A stretch of 64,000 nt of DNA from Ascidia mentula (Eukaryota > Chordata > Ascidiacea > Phlebobranchia > Ascidiidae). Location of the stretch: contig OX387203.1 of assembly GCA_947561715.1 (NCBI GenBank), forward strand, positions 15,314,001 to 15,378,000, written 5' to 3'. The notes below the pieces were generated by a model. It was not told the origin of the DNA and did not search any database. It worked only from the letters and a program-made list of their open reading frames with translations. Of this stretch, positions 22,911 to 33,147 are shown in pieces. The first letter of the stretch is position 1. Each line of letters opens with the position of its first letter. The position numbers and the translations under genes were made by a program.

Positions 22911-23765
22911 TCACAATTTTGCATTTGAGGTCACCACGAAGTCCTTTGGATTGCTTGTTTGATTCATGAAAAAGTTTATGAAAGATACGCTTGGCACATG
23001 TGTATGACAGAACCCTACAAACAGATCAACTATATAGTTTATAACAGTATATGCTGAATTTTCTTCAACATTTTCACAAATATTACTAACAAAACTCATA
23101 AAATATGGGTCTTTTGTAACATATGATACTACACTGTTAAAATCAATTGATGTTGGAACTTTGTGGCTTTCCCTGCTACATTTCAAATAAACAGTTTGCA
23201 GAAAATGCAAAAATTCAACAGATGGATATCTACCACATTTTTTCTCCAAAAATACAATAAGCTTGCCCTGTGGAGATTGCTGGCACAATATGTCAAAAAT
23301 ATCACTTAATTTAGCATGTTTTTTGTAAGCTTTAAAATTACATATCCGCCTAAATATTCAACCAATCTCGTTACTTTTATCAGTACACTTTTTGTTAAAA
23401 ACGATTTTAATTACGTCTAGCAAAAACTTCGGGCACATGTTAGGTGTTGGAACATTAATAAAGAAGTCTGATGCTTTACAACAAAATTTAGGATATTCTT
23501 TCACGAGATTATCTATGTTAGAACTTCTTGCATAATCCTTAATCCATTTAGTAACTGTTATTCTGCCAAAATCCGAAAAATCGTATTCACCGAGTCCTGA
23601 CCAAATTTCTTCACATGCCTTTTTCACTAGACCGCCTTTCCTTGCTGTTTCAGTCAAACTACTATTTACGTTTTTTATGAGGTCCTCTCGGTCAAGAGAG
23701 TGGATAGAAGTTAATTCTTTTAAAATTTCGTGTGGAATAATTTCCCAATTTAGTTCAATTTTCAT
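22911..23765 (-). pseudogene. uncharacterised intronless ORF inside the P-like element
   Basis: One reading frame of 285 codons from ATG 23,765 (MKIELNWEIIPHEILKELTS) to a stop at 22,911, broken by a single in-frame TGA near 23,355-23,357 after CTDKSNEIG. Features: an acidic N-terminal helix region, GRITVTKWIKDYARS, clustered Cys in KFCCKASDFF, and YFMSFVSNICENVEE further on. I recognise no domain. It is convergent with the transposase gene (146 bp between stops) and lies within the inverted repeats. Intactness apart from one codon suggests recent function. It could be an accessory transposon gene or captured sequence. Confidence 0.45.
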
Positions 23766-24341
23766 TTTTTAATAACTATGTTGGGTAGTCGAAAAATTAA
23801 CCTGGCTAACAGCAAAGAAACGTACCCGAAAAACAAACGCAAAGATATAATTTGTATATCAATTTTTCTTTTTTAGCACCGAAATATAAATATTTAGGCA
23901 ATTAGATAAGTATTTCATTGTTTTTTTTGCAATTTAATAGCACCAAACCAGCAGTAGTCGTTTTGGCGGTTCTGTGCGAAGTGCTCATGCGTGACGGAGA
24001 CAATGGAAAGTCGGAGTTGGACTACCATAAGAGTATACTATGGTTTAACGGTGTAAGTCACATAGTATGTTCAACGCTGGAGCAAAATAATGCTATTTTT
24101 AATGAGTGGCATAAGGCTTTTTGCCAGGATTTATTCCCAAAAGCCAATTGATGATAAACTATTTGCATTATTTTTCAGTGTTACCTGTGCAGTGTCAGAT
24201 GGAAGAAATATGCAGACTCATGACGCCTACATTAATAGCGCCATTGCTAGTAAGTAAATGATTGATTTAATTCAATGCAGGTTTACGTTTTGGCCCCTCT
24301 TGAAAATTTCATATATGATTATAACCCAATAGCTTATTTAT

Positions 24342-24711
24342 TAGTGATGCACCGAAACAGCATTTTTTTCGGCCGAATAAACCGAAACTAATTTTTGTAT
24401 CAATCTCTTCAAATGAAACAAATAATGTGCTGGATTGGATCTAATGCTATCATACAGCCTTGTATTGGCACTGAAAGAACAACCTTGACTGCTGTACCAA
24501 ATGCTTAAAGTTGATTTTAGTCATTTCGGGGACAATAAACAAATAAAACCAACATATTCGTGCAGTTTTAACAATGATTCTAAACTTTGCGTATTAGAGT
24601 TGGATGCAGTAAAAAAAATTTTGCAAAAATATTCGGCCGAAACCGAATAATTATAAAAACCTTTGTTTCGGCCGAATAAATTCGGCAAACCGAACCTTCG
24701 GTGCATCCCTA
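24342..24711. mobile_element. hAT-type MITE (370 bp), TSD TTATTTAT
   Basis: Ends TAGTGATGCACCGAA and, inverted, TAGGGATGCACCGAA, flanked by perfect 8-bp repeats TTATTTAT (24,334-24,341 and 24,712-24,719). Interior motifs TTCGGCCGAATAA repeat near both ends. No coding capacity. It lies in sequence duplicated from around 10,340-10,560, so it postdates that duplication. Confidence 0.88.
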
Positions 24712-24986
24712 TTATTTATTATGTTTTAGTTTGGAAAACGCTTTTTTTGTATGCTGAAGGTAATCGATCTCATGTAATCAAACGCTATTTCGTTTCATAT
24801 TTTAATAGGAACTGTTCCGGCAGTGCTTTGCCAACGGCGGCTTGTAATTGCATTTCAAGTCTTTACATTTTATATTACAATTTAAAAAACCTCGTGTCAA
24901 CTCACAAAGCAAAACATGTTTAGCGTTTGGTTTCGACTTGAATACAAGTGTTTGTATTCCAACCTTCCGTAGTATAACTCCCATAC

Positions 24987-25068
24987 CTCGTTTATCTTTT
25001 GATTCTGCCATGGTTGATTCATTAAAATGGGCGTGATGGTGATGATGTACGTCACAAATATGTCGGTT
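24987..25068 (-). CDS. orphan copy of the His-rich NLR exon
   Basis: Acceptor ATTTCAG (exon from 25,068) and donor CGAG/GTATGG (exon ends 24,987). It is 82 nt, phase 0 in and phase 1 out, encoding NRHICDVHHHHHAHFNES and SKDKR. It is 42 nt, a whole number of codons, shorter than the 10,629-10,752 copy. The frame and splice phases are kept, but no NACHT exon follows on this strand before the P-like element, so it is an orphan unless a distant exon is used. Confidence 0.5.
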
Positions 25069-25614
25069 CTGAAATGGAACCAGCAAAAGTTACCAAACAC
25101 ACTAATATTATTCGCACAAAAAGACAGCATGGTCATTGAAATATTCTGAAACCAAGAAACTATTTAGAAAATGCCCACATGCGTTTTGTTACGTGTAAAA
25201 TAAATCGTTTTTTTACAAATATTTTTCTGCGACTTAAGCCACCATTTCAACAAACGAAACATCGAAATGGGAGGGATATGAACCAAACATCCTTATTTTT
25301 AAGCAACGAGACCCGACAAAGATGGTTAACCAATGCGTAATTCCATAGCTAAGTGTGGGCGGTAACACAGCAACAACTGCGCTAATAAGAACTTACAGGT
25401 CGAAACAGTGCGTGTACACCCTGTCTGCAGCTCTCCCACATTATGGCTTTTTTGCACATACTTTTTGTACGTAAAGTAGTGTAAGCAACATTACACATAG
25501 TGTCACAAAGAGAACTTGATGGGTCATAATAAACACTTATACCTGATTTAACACGGCAGATCGTGGCAAAATGCATGGCAACAAATCAATGAAAATCTTA
25601 ATGTTTTTTTTTAC

Positions 25615-25665
25615 CTCGACGTTGATATTCTGTACGTTTTCTTCTTCAGTTTGTTGTTCGGCCAT
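25615..25665 (-). CDS. orphan copy of the MAEQQ first exon
   Basis: ATG at 25,665 opens MAEQQTEEENVQNINVE and ends at GAG/GTAAAA. Same 51-nt length and phase as the exon at 10,947-10,997. It is about 550 bp upstream of the second His-rich exon, so the 5' half of the gene was duplicated together. Confidence 0.5.
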
Positions 25666-25904
25666 TCTTGTATCAGCAGGTGTTGGTTTGTGTTGCAGGT
25701 ACAGTTTAGCAATTGATTACATGCACGCAAACCAGCTGTGTAAACAGAAAACATGGAACATTTCATTCTGGAAAGAAACATTTATCAAACCTAAGATCGT
25801 TCCTTTAGTTTTTTAAGAATCTAGCCCTCTGGTTGGCATTGTTTTGTAATCAGCGACACCAATTTTCTATTTTAGTAGATAACGCAACACCTAACCTGTG
25901 CAAG

Positions 25905-26161
25905 TTATGGCATTCACGTTGCAACGTGCCAAATCTGTCATGAGCAGTACCGACAAGACGGCCCTGCGCCACCATTACTTAAGCGCACACCCCTCGTCAG
26001 GTCAACACCAGCCCGTTGACAGCTATTTTACAATGACATTTGTTGAAAAACCGATGGTTAACAGGCTAAATGTTTGCGAAGCCAAATGGTTACACCTTAC
26101 GCAGGCCTCAATAAACATCCAAAAAATGATCATTCCCAGAATTCGTGGAATACTATCTTAA
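25905..26161 (+). pseudogene. possible fragment of a retroelement GIY-YIG-type C-terminus
   Basis: Two frames read together give CQICHEQY followed by STDKTALRHHYLSAHPS and NRLNVCEAKWLHLTQASINI. A CxxC, a TALxxHxxxxHP helix and a late ExxWI..L...IN pattern resemble C-terminal GIY-YIG modules of Penelope-type or related elements. The core GIY motif is not visible, so this is tentative. Confidence 0.3.
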
Positions 26162-26424
26162 CGTTTTAATGATGTGTCCCACGGTTGCAAGGTATTTCTG
26201 TTCATTGGTGTTTATCATCGCCCTTTCAACGTTCTCATGTGTTGTGTTTGCAGCGTGCGTTCGTGCTGCAGATGTTGTTGCGTTGCGTGTCACGTCATTC
26301 GGCTAGTCTTATCTTTGCGCCACAGAAGTCTAAACACGGTTTATTGCAATGTAGTGCGTAAGGAAGGCAGCAGTACAGGATTTTTTGCTTTTTAACTTTA
26401 GTAGTTTTATTTTAATTCATTCTA

Positions 26425-26949
26425 TCAAACTTGGAAATTCGAATGCGCTGAAACTGAGGATGCCGTCCAGGCGAAATCGATTTCCAAGACGATACAAACG
26501 TCGCGTAACGTCGAAGTCAAAGCTGATGAGCCGGAAATTCCGATGACATCAACGAATCAAATGGTCACGAAAAAGGAAAAAGGAGATTCGTCCTTGATCC
26601 ACGAGACCACGACTAAAAACAAGAAGTTCAGTTACCGACACGTGACCATCAACCACGCCCAAACTTGACCGGACCGACACAAGACGAGAATCGCGAAAAA
26701 GGTACTGATATTTTGAAATGTACTGGAACTGTTTGCAATGTACAGAGTAAATCGGGAAAAAAGGACCAATCTACGTCTGACGACAGCAATCTTGACTGTT
26801 CGATGGAGGTGAACGCTACGAATGCATCAGTTAGGAGAAATGAGAGTCAGAGAATACGGTTTGAAAACATGCTATTAGAGTTTCCTGAATTAACACAACC
26901 TATTTCGAACAATAGAAGAGTTAAACATCACGTCGGGGTCACCACTTAA
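26425..26949 (+). other. uncharacterised hydrophilic coding-like region, frameshifted
   Basis: An open stretch 26,430-26,665 (EDAVQAKSISKTIQTSRNVE, then SYRHVTINHAQT and a stop) runs into a +1-frame ORF 26,665-26,949 (TGPTQDENREKGTDILKCTG, FENMLLEFPELTQP). Composition is charged and Ser/Thr-rich with higher GC than its surroundings. No domain is recognised; it could be a gag-like fragment or a host exon with an error. Confidence 0.3.
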
Positions 26950-27900
26950 AGGATTTATGTTATGTTTACTCAGTGATAACACAAAACCTAACTATAACTC
27001 CAAAAAGACTCCAACACGGTGCAATTACTCACAATAAAAGATGCAATTTCAATGATGCAGTTCAAGTAAATCCAATGATGGCGATGAAACAGTACAAATG
27101 TTCAATATTACTTTTCCAAAACTGTCTGGCTTAACAGCCCAAGCGGTCAATTATATCGACTAACTTTCAGGCGTGTTGACCGGGTAAAAATGTCATAAAA
27201 CAAGCGTAGATTACACAAAAATCATAAGGCTTTGGTCAGCGGAAAAGTCCGGTGTAACAAAACTGATCAAGATGAATTTCTCTCACGTGCGAGATCGGGC
27301 TTATCAGATTAGTAGCGTACGAGAATCTTGACATGGCGAATTAAGGAGTGACTTGCGTTAGTGAACGAATGTGGGTTAAACAAACAAAAGCGATAACAAA
27401 CAATTTTCATTATCTCCTACAACATCAAGTTGCACTGATGAGATCTAACAGATTAAAACATTGGCCCAGTCGTCCAGTCTGCAACTCACTTAATATGATT
27501 TCTGTTGATAAAAGTTATCCATTAATTTAGTTTTGGGTTTGCATTTGGGCAGTTGAAGTTTTATTACAAGACCAAGTAGATCCGTGTGTTACCTTCCTAC
27601 ATTATGACAACATTCTATTCTACAAATTCTACAATCACCATCTGGCATTCTTTCTAGTGAAAAGTGGAATAAAAGTGTCGGAAAGCATTTGACTCACTTT
27701 CTGCTCCAGACATATCACTTTACATATTCCATAGCAATTTTTTTTACAGCAAAAAACATATGTTGAATAAATCATAAAAAAACACAAATATTTCTGAAAG
27801 TCTCATGTTTTCTTTCAATCCGGACCACTGGAGTCTCCTCGGATCAGAGGACGGAATGTTTACTGATCATCCAAACCATCAACATGTGGCTGAAAAAAAT
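26950..27900. other. no gene recognised
   Basis: AT-rich sequence; its right part (from about 27,660) matches the sequence downstream of NLR copy 1 near 3,440-3,680, so it is the far 3' side of the duplicated NLR block. Confidence 0.4.
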
Positions 27901-27948
27901 CACGAAACTTTTAATTTCATAAAAATTAACAAAACCATGTTTTCTCAC

Positions 27949-28118
27949 CGGATTTTTCAGTGTTTTAATTTCTTCTCTCAAGACTCTAATAGATTCGGAA
28001 TCGAATCGGCATCCATGCAGCGCCAACACCCCATCCACTTTAGGGAGAATCCGACAAATATTATCAACATCTTTTCGTTTGAAATTGTTGCTGTGACCCA
28101 GGGTGAGATTTCTCAGCT
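27949..28118 (-). CDS. NLR copy 2, distal LRR exon
   Basis: Runs from an AATAG acceptor to a CCG/GTGAGA donor. Contains NICRILPKVDGVLALHGCRF and DSESIRVLREEIKTLKNP, an LRR strand-turn-helix unit. It stays open where the copy 1 exon (3,743-3,905) is frameshifted, and so shows the ancestral frame. Confidence 0.55.
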
Positions 28119-28224
28119 ATTTAAAACAGATATTTTTTCTTCTTAAAACGGATCAAAATTTACTCTATGTTTTAAATATCATGGATTTAAGAAAATATTT
28201 ATTCTCAAAATAATGAAAACCAAC

Positions 28225-28460
28225 CTTGGGTCTCATCTTCATAATCGCTTCACAGATCATGTTGAAAATTTCGGAATTAAGTTCGCATCTCAACAACCCC
28301 AGCCCCAAACCGGGTTCTCGAATCCGTGGCAGGAAATCCGCGAGAGCAAAAACATCCGAAATCTTCAGTGGGATTCCGCTTAAATTCAACCCCTCAGGAC
28401 AAGAGAGGGCGATTTCATCCCTGGAGATTTCGTTAACTTCCTGCAAATCGACGAGAAAAT
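28225..28460 (-). CDS. NLR copy 2, LRR exon
   Basis: Acceptor TTTTTCAG (exon from 28,460), donor CCCAAG/GTTGGT (ends 28,225). Encodes LQEVNEISRDEIALSCPEGL, LSGIPLKISDVFALADFLP and LLRCELNSEIFNMICEAI, an LRR unit paralogous to 4,067-4,302 with the same splice positions. Open throughout. Confidence 0.7.
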
Positions 28461-29279
28461 CTGAAAAAGGGACAAGTTTATTAATACAAACATTGCGGAA
28501 GTTTTATTAAATCACTAAGATTTTTTATTAAAACTTCAAACAAGATTTCTTCACTTTCAATCGGATATAAACAAGAAAAGTTCCAACAAATTAATCAAAT
28601 ACAAATACCTTAATTTACTGGAAGGAAAATGTAAATTTACTCCGACAAAAAAATATGCGACCTTCCTTTAAAACTTTCAACCTGAACTTAGCTTTTTTTG
28701 ACAATGCAATTGCGACGTCACAGTGCTTACTGTGACGTGACAGTTACGTTTACAAACACGCATCACACAGACTGACAATAAATACTTACCACGCAACTCG
28801 TAGTGACGTAAACAAAATCCATCAAGCCTTTTTTCTCGCAGGTATTTGGAAAGTTTCTTCAACAACTTTTTCCCACGTTTTTCTGCAAAAAAGAAGCCAT
28901 GTATTTGGACGAGAGAATTATTTAAACTCCCAATGTGTGTTTCCCACAAACATAACCTGCGTATATTAGATGCGTAATTACATGTAAGACTTTCTAAACC
29001 ACGATGACCGTTTACCCAATATAACGGTTACTGGCAGTGGAAACTGTAGAAGTTTAACAGCAAGTTTTCGCGTAAAGCAACGTTGTGTAACAAATTGTAA
29101 ACAAGGTTTTGCAAATCGTTCAGGGCCTGTCAATGCAGACAAGTGCAACAAAACAAATATGTTAAATACTAGCAGCAACTTAACGTTGGCAATTGTTGAT
29201 TTGTGCAAGCTTTTTACACCTAAATTCTTTGTGTTACTTTGCTGGTTACAATTATTACAGCAGAATGTCTTTCGTATGT

Positions 29280-29429
29280 TTAGATGAGAAAAAAGAAAAT
29301 CTTGTTTTTGATGCAACTGACTACCATGCTTACGTTCCTCATTGTTAATTGTGGGGGATGCAGGATAACTGGAAGCAGTTTTGACCGAGGTGGATGGCAA
29401 GGTTTTTGGACCGGAATCACTTCCATCAC
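29280..29429 (-). CDS. NLR copy 2 linker exon, GDGS module (copy c)
   Basis: After acceptor TATATAG (exon from 29,429) the frame reads GDGSDSGPKTLPSTSVKTAS then PASPTINNEERKHGSQ. It is the third copy of the module. The frame stays open to 28,978, but the 3' part matches non-exonic parts of the other copies, so the exon probably ends near 29,280. The Pro/Ser-rich content suits a linker. Confidence 0.5.
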   Translation of the reverse strand: MMEVIPVQKPCHPPRSKLLPVILHPPQLTMRNVSMVVSCIKNKIFFFLI

Positions 29430-29639
29430 CTATATAAAACAATTAAGGTAATAACTGCAATTTAATGGCACTTATGTACACCATAAGGGTTGACCCAATG
29501 CAAATGCCTAAGGTACTTGATAATTTTGACAATAAATAAATAAGGTCATAGTGGCATAATAACCAAGCTAGACCTGGGCATTCCAGGCCTCTGTCTGTGG
29601 GAGTTCGCCAGTTTGACTTTACAGCAGGGATGCACAACG

Positions 29640-30540
29640 CGAATGTCTTATTTGGTTTGCCAGTGGTTTTGAAGTGGCATTTACGCCGGTTGAAGTTCTT
29701 TTGAATACATCAATGTTTAGTCAAGCTCTTTGCAAACAGGTTTTAACTTTATAAAAAATACATTTCTCTTTTGAGTTGTGCATCCTGCTTTACTGGGATT
29801 TAATTCAGCTACGCTGTATTCATAGGATAACCACAGCTTTAAACCACACCGGGAGTCCATTTCAAAAGCAAATAAAAAAAAGAGGCATTTTTAGAGCCAT
29901 TAAGATCTATGAATATTCTTACTGACTGCTCCTCAAGTGCAGCAACAGCAAAATGCTTTATAAAAGCCATAATAAATGATAACTGCAGACAGAATGTACA
30001 CGCACTGTTTCAACCTATGAGGTCTCATCGGTGCAGCTGTGGCACTGTGCTAGCTTTAACACTAGCGGGCACACTGTTTTCCACTTTGTGGTACCTTGCG
30101 GTGACCGTCTATCCGTTGGGTACCCTATACCGAGTACCAAACAACAGAGACGAAACCACTATCGAGCGCACAATGGCCAAACTGATCTGCTTGGTAATCC
30201 ATAGCCCTAAGGCAAAACCACCAATGTAATATGTGCAAAAAAACATAATATTGCAGAGCTGCAGTCAGAGTGTGTACACGCACAGTTTCGACCTGTAAGG
30301 TCTCTTCAGTGCGGGCACCTTGATTTTCCTAACCACCAATGGTGCGTCTCTGTCTGCAGCTCTCAAAATGTTGTAATATTTATACCATTTGACAATTAAT
30401 TTTAGTGCCCAAAACCACGGGTTTATGTAAAACACTGGATACAATAAATATCAAGAAATATATGTGTTGCAAATATGGTATACTTCAGTACTTGCAATAA
30501 AAAACAGTTAACCAATGTACGTATATAGGGCATAACTTAC
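29640..30540. other. no gene recognised; probable NLR copy 2 intron
   Basis: A plus-strand ORF at 29,909-30,229 has no recognisable domain. Sequence near 29,990 (TGCAGACAGAATGTACACGC) and 30,265 repeats and also resembles 25,395-25,440, indicating old local duplications. Confidence 0.3.
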
Positions 30541-30624
30541 TTTTTACATATCCAAGCTCACCACCATCAACTTGATATATTCTGATTGCCTCAGGTTCAG
30601 CTGCAGCAGTGGAGGTTTTACCAA
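30541..30624 (-). CDS. NLR copy 2, short linker exon
   Basis: An 84-nt exon with acceptor TTTCTGCAG and donor AAAAA/GTAAGT, both strong. Entered in phase 1 it encodes VGKTSTAAAEPEAIRIYQVD and GGELGYVK and leaves in phase 1. Phase symmetry agrees with the other linker exons of this gene. The counterpart in copy 1 was not found. Confidence 0.5.
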
Positions 30625-30894
30625 CTGCAGAAACAGGTGTTAAAAAGCAGAAGCAATATGGACTGGGTTACTGGAACATCTTACCAAATTAACTAAAAAG
30701 CTACATTACCAAAAAAACACAGCAAACAAAAAAAATGTAAGGTTTTCAAAAGTTGTGAGACATTTCTGTTAAAAAAGCATGAAATGTGTACGAATATAAA
30801 TTAGCATATACAATTTTACATTAACAACAGATAATTATTTAGATTGAATAAAAAATCCAAAGCTAGAATACTGTTCATCATAATGCTGGTAAAC

Positions 30895-30924
30895 GTTTCG
30901 AACTCGTACAGGGTTTATCATCAG
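30895..30924 (-). ncRNA. hammerhead-like core, second family, left copy
   Basis: Minus strand: CTGATGA, 18 nt with a possible short stem AAC/GTT, GAAAC. The same order of blocks as in the Penelope ends. The stem is weaker than in the right copy (loss of one pair), so activity is doubtful. Confidence 0.5.
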
Positions 30925-31287
30925 TACTCGAATGAGCAGCTTCAAGGCAAAACGCATCAAGGCGGAGAGGGGAAACAAAAGGCAGAAGGGAAAAAACAAG
31001 CCGGAACAGCAGCGAGGTGATCATTGGCAATGTGTCGAGCTACTGTGCAAACCTATATGTTAAACAGAGAGAGAGGTTTGCAGTTATCATCTATGTCGAG
31101 TGTTGGTTTATGGTGCTGGATGTATAAAGTTTCACGAATAAGCAGTTTAGATTTGATTTTGCAGTTGTGTAGAACTTTGGGCGAATTGAAGTTAAAATGA
31201 TGATCGGAGTTTTCCCACAGGTGGTTGCTGACCTCACTTTCGGCTTTCGGTGAATACTAGGTCCAGCAGCAATTTAATGGTGAAATC

Positions 31288-31760
31288 CATGGGCGTATCC
31301 AGGGGGGAGGGGGTCCGAGGGGTCCGGACCTCCCCCTTTTGTGAAATATTTTGGTCTTTTTTGATAACTAAACAAACGCCACTGTATTTTTTTGTCAAAA
31401 TCCGCGTGAAAACCAGAAATTTTCTTTGACGTTGACCTAAAAACCGTATCGGGCTTGCATTCGCCATTGTTTCCAAACAGGGAGCATCGTTACCGAATAC
31501 TTGACATTGTTACCAAACATGTTGCATTGTTACGAAACAAGTGTCATTTTTCGTCAGTTTACGGACGAAACGTCGTTTTTCAGTGGCCACGTTGTAATGA
31601 CAAGCGGTTTACTTACGTGGAAGTCAATTACCTTAGTTGTTAAACTTTGAAAGTAGTAACTTGCATCGAGTGTTCCATAACGTTACACAATTGCGCAAGC
31701 CAGAAAGCCACCGTTTATGTGACGATTGGCGCGAACACCGGCGTTCGTATTTTTTAACGT
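31288..31760. mobile_element. partial copy of the GGGCGTATCC hAT MITE
   Basis: Starts CATGGGCGTATCCAGGGG and matches the reverse complement of 39,671-40,189 through the G/C-rich end, the CAAAATCCGCGTGAAAACC segment, the ~20-bp CATTGTTACC repeats and the GGCGCGAACACCGGCGTTCG segment, then diverges near 31,755. The far end is not recognisable, so its size is uncertain. Confidence 0.7.
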
Positions 31761-32433
31761 TTTGTAAAATATTGAGGGTGACTTTTGCAGGTTTTAGAAA
31801 AAAACATTTAGTCAGTCGTATCGCCCTAAACATAGGCAAACGACGCAAATTCCGTTTCGTGTCAGTTTGTTATCACACCGAACCACATGTTGTTATGGCT
31901 CTAAGTTTTGAACACTTTAACTACGGAACCCCTGACTGAAACCGGCACACTTTTGTTTCACTGTTTTTTTTTGCAAATTTAGTAATGATGAAGTAATTAA
32001 CATAAAAATCTATTACGCAACAATGCCGATTCTTATCATTATGCCATGATAACGAGACACTTGTGTTTGTCATGATTGTGACGGTGATAATACCGGTTGT
32101 TGGAAACTAGTTTAACGTAGAGTATAATGTATGTGGTTTCTCTGTAAATAACTTAATTTAAAACGAAATCCAGTGGTGACATACCTTGTCACCCCTGTTT
32201 GTTTGCGAAAATCGTCAAATCGACGCATATGTCCAGCACTATAAACCAACACTCAAAATAGATGATAGCTCTAAACCTCTCTCTGTTTAACATCTAGGTT
32301 TGCACAGTAGCTCGACACATTGCTAATGATCACCTCGCTGCTGCCGTGCCGGTGATGTTATCACGTGACATGACCCGGCATGTTGTTTTACGTCATTGTT
32401 GTTTCCCCTCTCCGCCTTGATGCTTTTTGAGTA

Positions 32434-32463
32434 CTGATGATGAACCCTGTAGGAGTTCGAAAC
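32434..32463 (+). ncRNA. hammerhead-like core, second family, right copy
   Basis: CTGATGA at 32,434-32,440, then GAAC-CC-TGTA-GG-A-GTTC which can pair as a 4+2 bp stem with a bulged A, then GAAAC at 32,459-32,463. Inverted relative to the copy at 30,895. Confidence 0.55.
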
Positions 32464-32512
32464 GCTTACCAGCATTATGATGAACAGTATTCTAGCTTTG
32501 GCTTTTTTATTT

Positions 32513-33147
32513 AAACTACGTAACTCCAGATACTTTGCACCCAGTTATTTAGATTACCACACCAAAGGGATTGAGCTACTGTGGCATGCTCACAGCACCA
32601 AAACATATCACACCAAGTAACAGTGGCATCACAGCCAAGCCTGGTAAAGATTCTTTTCCTGACAGCTCGAGATATAAAAAGCACTGGAGTTTAAACTCAT
32701 AACCCTGGTCATTAGGAATCATAGTTCTACCAACTAAGGTATGAGAGTTCCAAAAAAATTGTTGTTATGATATGTTTTCTGCTTTGTAAATATTTATCAC
32801 CATTATCCTGCGACTGTTTTGAATGTTGGGCCTTGGCAGCTGTTGCGCCACCTAATGTTTCGATATTTGTTGAAGGCATACCATACCTGCAAGCTTTAAA
32901 ACAAAGTGTTAAAATATATAGTACACATTCTTTTAAGACTTCAGGGAAATGTTGTAAAATTCACATCATTTAACAATTAACTCATATGCCTTAAACCACA
33001 AGTTTATGTAAAACAACGATTATAAAAGAAAAGAATATATGAATGTAAAGCATGGACGCAACATTATTCTCCAGAGGGTTTGATTGAAAATTATAAAATA
33101 AAAATAATGGTCATTAAAGCACAAACTTTCCAATGCGCTGCACATAC
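32513..33147. other. NLR copy 2 intron region, no exon confirmed
   Basis: Sequence matches the region downstream of the NACHT exon in copy 1, but the short ASGSG linker exon is not usable here: its acceptor reads AC (near 33,075) and the following sequence has diverged. A CTTGCAG piece near 32,890 corresponds to the exon-like ACREGLAS sequence near 6,822. Confidence 0.4.

Larger units (their letters stand above)
17409..24041. mobile_element. P-like DNA transposon with 29-bp inverted repeats
   Basis: A 29-nt sequence beginning ATAGTATACTCTTATGG at 17,409-17,437 recurs as its perfect reverse complement at 24,013-24,041, pointing outwards. Between them lie a THAP-type P transposase gene (plus strand), a Penelope-like insertion (about 19,168-20,772) and an ORF of unknown function on the minus strand. 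Without the insertion the element would be about 5 kb. I find no 8-bp target duplication directly outside the repeats (CCTGTGAG versus GGTTTAAC), so the true ends may differ or one end is rearranged. Confidence 0.65.
30847..32512. mobile_element. 1.67-kb inverted-repeat element with hammerhead motifs
   Basis: The first and last ~250 bp are inverted copies: AAAGCTAGAATACTGTTCAT...at the left matches its complement at the right, followed by a hammerhead core and a TTGATGCGTTTTG/CGGAGAGGGGAAACAA block, then matching segments around CATCTATG and GCACAGTAGCTCG. The layout equals the ends of the Penelope-like element at 19,168-20,772 but with different sequence and no RT. The centre contains a copy of the hAT MITE of 39,671-40,189. 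Likely a non-autonomous Penelope-type or retrozyme-like unit. Confidence 0.65.

Noticed and set aside
23355-23357. selenocysteine at the in-frame TGA of the convergent ORF
   Set aside because: No SECIS-like element was recognised and the sequence around it is unremarkable; a simple nonsense change is more likely. The same reasoning applies to the TGA in NLR copy 1.
29909-30229. plus-strand ORF of 106 codons
   Set aside because: No domain, lies in a probable intron of NLR copy 2 and overlaps low-complexity duplicated sequence.
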